DNA of 10,331 nucleotides from Pedobacter sp. UBA2067 (GTDB lineage: Bacteria > Bacteroidota > Bacteroidia > Sphingobacteriales > Sphingobacteriaceae). The position numbers and the translations under genes were made by a program. Below the pieces are notes generated by a model. The model was not told the DNA's origin. It saw nothing but the letters and a program-made list of their open reading frames with translations, and did not search any database. The DNA lies in contig DDAD01000147.1 of the NCBI GenBank assembly GCA_002333205.1, positions 52,577 through 62,907 of the forward strand. The letters are read 5' to 3'. The first letter of the stretch is position 1. Every line of letters starts with the position of its first letter. This document shows, in pieces, positions 6,850-10,331 of the stretch.

Positions 6850-7613
6850 TGCAGACCTACCTTTTTGACGGCAGTATGGAAGGCCTGCTCAGCGCGGTCT
6901 TCGAATGGTTCGAGCGCAAGCCAGGTGAAGTCAGCCTGCGCAACGAACAGCTGTATCAACCGGGCGCATTTGAGCAATGTACACACATCATTTCGAATGA
7001 ACAGCAGGCTGCCCGTGTGTGGAAAGGCTTGCAAAAGCGGCTGGAGAAAGGTTGGGTTCGCCGCCTGACCTGCGCTTATCTGTCGGAAAAACCTGAGCTA
7101 CACCAGCACCTATTTCAGTTAATCTGCTACCTTTTTCAAAACCAACCAGGTGCCGAAAATAATTATGGCAATGAGCATGTGCTTGAGGTGGCGCAAATGG
7201 CCCGCAAAGTAGAACGGGAGAAGCATCGTATGGAAGCCTTCATCCGTTTTCAGCATGCCGCCGATGGAATATTCTACTGTGGCATTGACCCGGATTTCAA
7301 CGTATTGCCACTACTCGGCAAGCATTTCCGCAACCGCTACCAGGATCAGCAATGGATCATCTACGACCTGAAACGCCACTATGGTCTCTTTTTCGACCTG
7401 AACACCCTGGAAGAAATTACCATGCAGCGGGAAGAAGAAAATAATCTCATGAACAGCAAACCCGATGTGCTATCTGAAAAGGAAAACCTTTATGCCCTCC
7501 TATGGAAAGACTACTTCAAAAGCACCAACATCCCCGCCCGCAAAAACACCAGGCTGCACGTACAGCATGTACCAAAACGCTATTGGAAATACCTTACTGA
7601 AAAACAGGTATAA
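6849..7613 (+). CDS. DUF4130 (TIGR03915-type) probable DNA repair partner protein
   Basis: This 254-residue soluble protein is the regular partner of the preceding radical SAM enzyme. It begins TYLFDGSMEGLLSAVFEWF, the family's typical N-terminus. The DUF4130 region (about 85-250) contains EKHRMEAFIRFQ (124-135), YCGIDPDFNVLPLLGKHF and the C-terminal block LLWKDYFKSTNIPARKN to HVPKRYWKYL, all hallmarks of the family. About 40% of known relatives are fused to a uracil-DNA-glycosylase-like domain (stated from memory of the family description). This one ends at the DUF4130 domain and no glycosylase gene lies next to it in the window. The start ATG overlaps the upstream stop by one base, so the two proteins are likely made in fixed ratio and probably work together. 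No catalytic mechanism is known. Confidence 0.93.
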   Translation: MQTYLFDGSMEGLLSAVFEWFERKPGEVSLRNEQLYQPGAFEQCTHIISNEQQAARVWKGLQKRLEKGWVRRLTCAYLSEKPELHQHLFQLICYLFQNQPGAENNYGNEHVLEVAQMARKVEREKHRMEAFIRFQHAADGIFYCGIDPDFNVLPLLGKHFRNRYQDQQWIIYDLKRHYGLFFDLNTLEEITMQREEENNLMNSKPDVLSEKENLYALLWKDYFKSTNIPARKNTRLHVQHVPKRYWKYLTEKQV

Positions 7614-7675
7614 ATAGGATGAAATCATCATCAGCGCTTAATTTGAAATTTAAATAATACTCGTAGCTTACACAC

Positions 7676-8701
7676 ATGAAGTTAAGCGTGCTCGTATTAA
7701 TCACTGCTTCAGCAGTAGCCATCTCCATTGCCCTGGTAAACTTCCATTTTCAGGGAAGCCTTTATTACATGCTGGTATCTTTTGGGGTATCCTTTATAAC
7801 CAGCTTTATTGTTTTCTACTACCTCCTGGAGAAGTATATCTACTCCAAGATCAAGCTGATCTATAAGCTTATCCATAATCTTAAACTTGGTAAGGACCTT
7901 AAAGATGCACTTGGCGAATACGTAAGTGGTGACCCAATTAATGACGTGGAATATGAGGTGAAAGAATGGGCACGTGAAAAAAAGAAAGAAATTGACCTGC
8001 TGAAAAAACAGGAACAATTCAGACGCGAATTCCTCTCCAATGTGTCACATGAATTCAAAACGCCACTTTTCGCCATCCAGGGATATGTAGAGACCGCATG
8101 CGACTGCCTCCATGATGATCCGGATACCGCGAAAAACTTCCTGAACAAAGCCGGCAAAAACGTGGAACGCTTGAGCTACCTGATCAATGACCTGGATTCC
8201 ATCTCTAAGCTGGAAACCGGTGAGATCCCAATCAACTATGAGAAGTTCGACTTCGTACACCTGGCCCGTGAAATCATGGATGCCATGGAAGATAAAGCTA
8301 AAGTAAAAGGCATCGTGCTGTCTTTCAAAGAAAAATACACTACACCGGCAATGGTGTGGGCAGACCGTGAAAAGATCCGCCAGGTCATGATTAATCTGAT
8401 CCAGAACTCCCTGAAATATGGAAAGGAAAATGGCTCCACCGCCATCAAGATCTTTGAACTCCATGACCAGTACCTTATTGAAGTTACTGACGATGGCATT
8501 GGCATTGATGAAAAACACCTGCCAAGACTTTTCGAACGCTTCTATCGCGTAGACTCTCACCGCGCCCGTGAAGTCGGTGGAACCGGTTTAGGCCTCGCCA
8601 TTGTAAAACACATTTTGGAAGCGCACCAACAAATTATCTCCGTACGAAGCACTTTGGGCATCGGAACAACCTTTGCTTTTACTTTAGAAAAGAAGGGTTA
8701 G
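7676..8701 (+). CDS. PhoR-like membrane sensor histidine kinase, no adjacent regulator
   Basis: This 341-residue kinase has two closely spaced transmembrane helices (about 3-22 and 30-50), leaving almost no periplasmic loop, so it probably senses at or within the membrane or through a partner. A short linker (about 55-110) leads to the H-box SNVSHEFKTPLFAIQGYVE with H125, the N-box NLIQNSLKYG (240-249), G1 DDGIGI (272-277), the F-box LFERFYRV and G2 GGTGLGLAIVKH (301-312). All catalytic motifs are intact and follow the PhoR/ResE pattern. No response regulator is adjacent: the upstream neighbour is the DUF4130 gene (62 nt away) and the downstream gene is convergent. A weak TTTG-N18-TAGCTTAC promoter-like pair precedes the ATG (7642-7671). 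The partner regulator must lie outside the window. Confidence 0.95.
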   Translation: MKLSVLVLITASAVAISIALVNFHFQGSLYYMLVSFGVSFITSFIVFYYLLEKYIYSKIKLIYKLIHNLKLGKDLKDALGEYVSGDPINDVEYEVKEWAREKKKEIDLLKKQEQFRREFLSNVSHEFKTPLFAIQGYVETACDCLHDDPDTAKNFLNKAGKNVERLSYLINDLDSISKLETGEIPINYEKFDFVHLAREIMDAMEDKAKVKGIVLSFKEKYTTPAMVWADREKIRQVMINLIQNSLKYGKENGSTAIKIFELHDQYLIEVTDDGIGIDEKHLPRLFERFYRVDSHRAREVGGTGLGLAIVKHILEAHQQIISVRSTLGIGTTFAFTLEKKG

Positions 8702-8817
8702 ATCTGCCCCGAAATCATGTTAGCATAGCCCGAAGCTAATTGTTCGGCCATTGCTTGGTCTTTCTCCTGTTCAAAGGTTGTATGGTTGGCATTTGCACAA
8801 ATGCTATCACTTTGCAT
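8698..8817 (-). CDS. Small ORF, 39 residues, overlapping the reductase stop
   Basis: A 39-codon frame starts at an ATG that overlaps the last bases of the FMN reductase gene (11-nt overlap, different frame) and ends in TAA. Its stop overlaps the stop codon of the convergent histidine kinase. The predicted peptide starts MQSDSICANANHTTFEQEKD and continues with an Ala-, Gln- and Ser-rich, probably helical end (AMAEQLASGYANMISGQI). Codon choice resembles that of the neighbours, and the frame fills almost exactly the gap between the two genes, which is why I list it. No family is recognised. It may instead be a chance frame, and only conservation in related genomes could decide. If real, its translation is probably coupled to that of the reductase. 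Confidence 0.35.
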   Translation of the reverse strand: MQSDSICANANHTTFEQEKDQAMAEQLASGYANMISGQI

Positions 8818-8822
8818 TTGTG
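8789..8822. repeat. Overlapping, mutually exclusive inverted repeats at the reductase 3' end
   Basis: The sequence CACAAATGC (8796-8804) pairs perfectly with GCATTTGTG (8814-8822), giving a 9-bp stem with a 9-nt loop. The same CAAATGC (8798-8804) also pairs with GCATTTG at 8789-8795, giving a 7-bp stem with a 2-nt loop. The two hairpins share an arm, so only one can form. The reductase stop codon (8807-8809) lies in the loop of the larger one. No T-run follows on either strand, so a classic intrinsic terminator is unlikely; a role as mRNA 3' structure for the convergent genes is possible. Confidence 0.6.
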
Positions 8823-9361
8823 TCCACCCATTGTTCAAACGCTTCCATGAAGGTGTTCAGAAATTCTTTTGTAGAATCATTGATAAGATTTCCCTTATCG
8901 TCGAAAAGTGCTGCAGCTCCGCCAATGTAGGCCTCGGGCTGGGCCATGGCAGGTACATTAACAAAAACAAGCGACTGACGCAAGTGATGATTGGCACCAA
9001 AACCACTGATGTTTCCAATAGAAACACTCACAACAGCAGCTGGCTTCCCATCCCATGAATTTTGCCCGTATGGGCGGGAGCCTACATCAATCGCGTTTTT
9101 TAAGACACCCGGTATCGAGCGGTTATACTCAGGGGTAAGAAAGAGAAATCCGTCAGCCGCAATGATCTGCTCCCGGAATACTTTCCACTCATTTGGCGGT
9201 GTCGCTTCAAGGTCTTCATTAAACATAGGAAGATCCGCTATGTTTAATAGTTCAAGGGATAAAGAGTCGGGAGCAAGTGCTATTAAAGCTTTGGCTGTTT
9301 TGAGGTTGTAGGATTCTTTACGAAGGCTTCCTACAATAACTGCAATTTTGTATTTTTTCAT
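8807..9361 (-). CDS. NAD(P)H-dependent FMN reductase family oxidoreductase
   Basis: This 184-residue cytoplasmic flavoprotein has a flavodoxin-like fold and belongs to the NADPH-dependent FMN reductase family, which includes quinone and chromate/azo reductases. The FMN phosphate-binding loop GSLRKESYN is at 11-19. The second flavin-contacting motif TPEYNRSIPGVLKNAIDV is at 76-93, and a glycine-rich stretch SIGNISGFGANHHLR is at about 114-128. The length is typical and the domain looks complete. Family members reduce quinones, metals or dyes using NAD(P)H; the physiological substrate here cannot be deduced. It is transcribed towards the PhoR-like kinase and has no same-strand gene upstream except the decayed acetyltransferase. 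No convincing promoter was found before the ATG. Confidence 0.92.
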   Translation of the reverse strand: MKKYKIAVIVGSLRKESYNLKTAKALIALAPDSLSLELLNIADLPMFNEDLEATPPNEWKVFREQIIAADGFLFLTPEYNRSIPGVLKNAIDVGSRPYGQNSWDGKPAAVVSVSIGNISGFGANHHLRQSLVFVNVPAMAQPEAYIGGAAALFDDKGNLINDSTKEFLNTFMEAFEQWVDTNAK

Positions 9362-9605
9362 TTACGTGTTTCTTTTAGGTCATACTATTGAAATCAATCC
9401 TGCCTTAAATCCAACATCATGTAAAAAGCATAAAACTACTAGAAAGGCAGTTGAGATGCCGAGCTTAATCGGCTTAAATTCATAAGAATGCATGATGCCA
9501 ATTGTAGACATTTAAAAAACAATGCATACCCAAATAAGTTTGGCACTAAAATGTATCCTTGTATTGAGGGTGTTTTATGAACTGTGTTAATAGTGTAACT
9601 TTAAA
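9362..9605. other. AT-rich intergenic stretch, no gene recognised
   Basis: This is the leader region of the FMN reductase and the space behind the acetyltransferase remnant. Short open stretches exist on both strands (for example about 55 stop-free codons on the minus strand), but none has a plausible start or a recognisable family. A weak 5-bp hairpin, GCCGA/TCGGC, lies near 9458-9473. I see no clear promoter, repeat array or RNA gene. Confidence 0.5.
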
Positions 9606-9982
9606 TTATCGGTAGGTATAAGTGATATAATCATCTTGCTCAGCGTCTTGCAGAAAGTTTAGTCTTTTCAAAACGTTTTTCGATTTAACATTACTTTTTT
9701 CAGTGATTGCAATGATCTTTTGCAGTCCGATAATAACCACAGGTGCCTACTAGCTTAGAACCTGGGCATCTATAAATTCCCCAGTGAATAGAATTTCCCT
9801 GGAGATAATCTTGATTTATCTTTTTTGCATTTCTATTGCTTCATTGGGATCACGTGCTTGTATACCGTCATAATACGATATTTTCATTATTTCATCAGCA
9901 TCAGCGTTTATGACTTGGCGCAAGACAATCTGGTTAGAATGAGCACAGGGAAATTCTTATATGGAGGATAGTTTGTTGTCAT
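9606..9982 (-). pseudogene. Decayed GNAT N-acetyltransferase (RimJ/RimL-like)
   Basis: Four minus-strand segments in shifting frames join into one GNAT protein. Segment 1 (9982-9938) reads MTTNYPPYKNFPVLI. Segment 2 (9935-9822) reads NQIVLRQVINADADEI and continues to DPNEAIEMQK. Segment 3 (9819-9727) reads INQDYLQGNSIHWGIY and then SKLVGTCGYYR. Segment 4 (9725-9606) has IIAITEKSNVKSKNVLKRLN and ends in a TAA stop. This is the order of a RimJ-type fold: LRQ..DADEI, then HWGI...LVGT, then the late IIAIT..N..S..VLKRLNF motif. Two single-base losses (near 9936, and at an A6 run at 9821-9826) break the frame. A deletion at about 9721-9730 removes some 45 residues, including the acetyl-CoA pyrophosphate-binding motif, so no active enzyme can be made. 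The frames and segments are read directly; the family call is from motif recognition. Confidence 0.8.
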
Positions 9983-10255
9983 TTAGCTAAAGTAATGAGA
10001 ATGATTATATTAGGCCTGCAAGGTAAAAAATGAATCTTTAACCAATCCCAGGTAAAATGCCGCATGAAGATGCGAATATAGGTATCAGTATATACATAAA
10101 GATCGATAATGCGCACGACATTGTCCAAGAATTCCACCGTTATTCGAGAATGGGAGAATGTTGTTGTAAGTTTTATTTCCAACTTTTTATTTTTGGGCCG
10201 AGGATGGTTATCTTAAGACAATATTTTAACCATTATAAGTCGAACTTTTTTATTT
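9983..10255. other. AT-rich region, no intact gene recognised
   Basis: This stretch lies between the acetyltransferase remnant and the start of the right-edge gene. Overlapping open frames of about 70 codons exist on both strands (10057-10275 plus, 9979-10182 minus), but neither resembles a known family and their composition looks like non-coding AT-rich DNA. A plus-strand stretch near 10051-10150 faintly resembles a VOC/glyoxalase beta-alpha unit and could be another decayed gene. No convincing promoter for the right-edge gene was found. Confidence 0.45.
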
Positions 10256-10331
10256 ATGCTCTCAAACTATCTTAAAGCCTTTTCTTTCTGTTTAATTTTC
10301 ATTACAACCTCATTTGGGGTCATAGCTCAAA
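10256..10331 (+). CDS. Exported protein, N-terminal signal peptide (partial)
   Basis: A plus-strand frame starts at ATG 10256 and runs off the right edge after 25 codons. It encodes MLSNYLKAF followed by a hydrophobic core (SFCLIFITTSFGVIA) and then Gln. A lysine near the start, a hydrophobic stretch of about 15 residues and an A-Q junction form a standard Bacteroidota type I signal peptide, so the mature protein probably begins at or near the Gln. There is no lipobox cysteine within the visible part. The mature protein lies outside the window, so its function is unknown; TonB-dependent receptors, hydrolases and other periplasmic proteins commonly have such leaders. Confidence 0.65.
   Translation, partial: MLSNYLKAFSFCLIFITTSFGVIAQ

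Noticed and set aside
8730..8747. CCGAA/TTCGG inverted repeat between the convergent genes
   Set aside because: Only 5 bp of stem with an 8-nt loop and no T-run; too weak to call a terminator.
9435..9600. About 55 stop-free codons on the minus strand, partly hydrophobic
   Set aside because: It has no start codon near its beginning and no recognisable family; such a length is expected by chance.
10042..10180. Plus-strand stretch with PIPGKMPHEDANIGISIYIK that faintly resembles a VOC/glyoxalase half-domain
   Set aside because: Only about 35 residues look protein-like, with stops close on the upstream side and no matching continuation in any frame. The likeness is too weak to call a second pseudogene.
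9979..10182. 67-codon minus-strand ORF starting MEIKLTTTFSHSR
   Set aside because: It has no recognisable family, its composition is typical of AT-rich non-coding DNA, and it overlaps the start of the acetyltransferase remnant in another frame.
1..10331. CRISPR arrays, tRNA or rRNA genes, insertion sequences, attachment sites
   Set aside because: None was seen on either strand: no regularly spaced repeats, no cloverleaf-like segment with a CCA end, and no transposase motifs.

Overview
The window looks like chromosomal DNA from a Bacteroidota bacterium, most likely Sphingobacteriaceae (Pedobacter-like). This rests on the gene families present (DUF4153, DUF3127, an RprX/RprY-like two-component pair, the NPEYG variant of a THUMP methyltransferase), on starts without Shine-Dalgarno sequences, and on TAnnTTTG-like -7 elements. 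The genus is an inference from protein style; no search was run.

Layout. Positions 1-3121 (minus strand) hold a three-gene unit read right to left: a large sensor histidine kinase, its OmpR-type response regulator, and the N-terminal part of a DUF4153 membrane protein that runs off the left edge. A TTTAAC direct repeat with one-helical-turn spacing lies just upstream of the kinase. Next, also on the minus strand, is a DUF3127 protein with an SSB-like acidic tail (3242-3610), closed by a clear intrinsic terminator. From a short divergent region the plus strand carries a THUMP/RNA methyltransferase, an HD phosphohydrolase, a radical SAM protein and its partner DUF4130 protein (a poorly understood DNA repair/modification pair, joined by a TAATG stop/start overlap), and a PhoR-like histidine kinase without an adjacent regulator. 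A convergent NAD(P)H-dependent FMN reductase follows (8807-9361, minus). Its stop region overlaps a 39-residue small ORF and a set of competing inverted repeats.

Positions 9362-10255 look empty at first sight. Reading the minus strand across frames shows the remains of a GNAT acetyltransferase (9606-9982), broken by two single-base frameshifts and one internal deletion that removes the acetyl-CoA-binding core. At the right edge the first 25 codons of a secreted or outer-membrane protein are visible, with a signal peptide.

Functionally, the central plus-strand block concerns nucleic acids: RNA base methylation, probable nucleotide hydrolysis, and an uncharacterised radical SAM/DUF4130 DNA repair pair. 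The flanks are signalling genes. The most interesting items are the radical SAM/DUF4130 pair with an inverted repeat over its promoter, the hidden acetyltransferase pseudogene, and the overlapping small ORF with alternative hairpins after the reductase.
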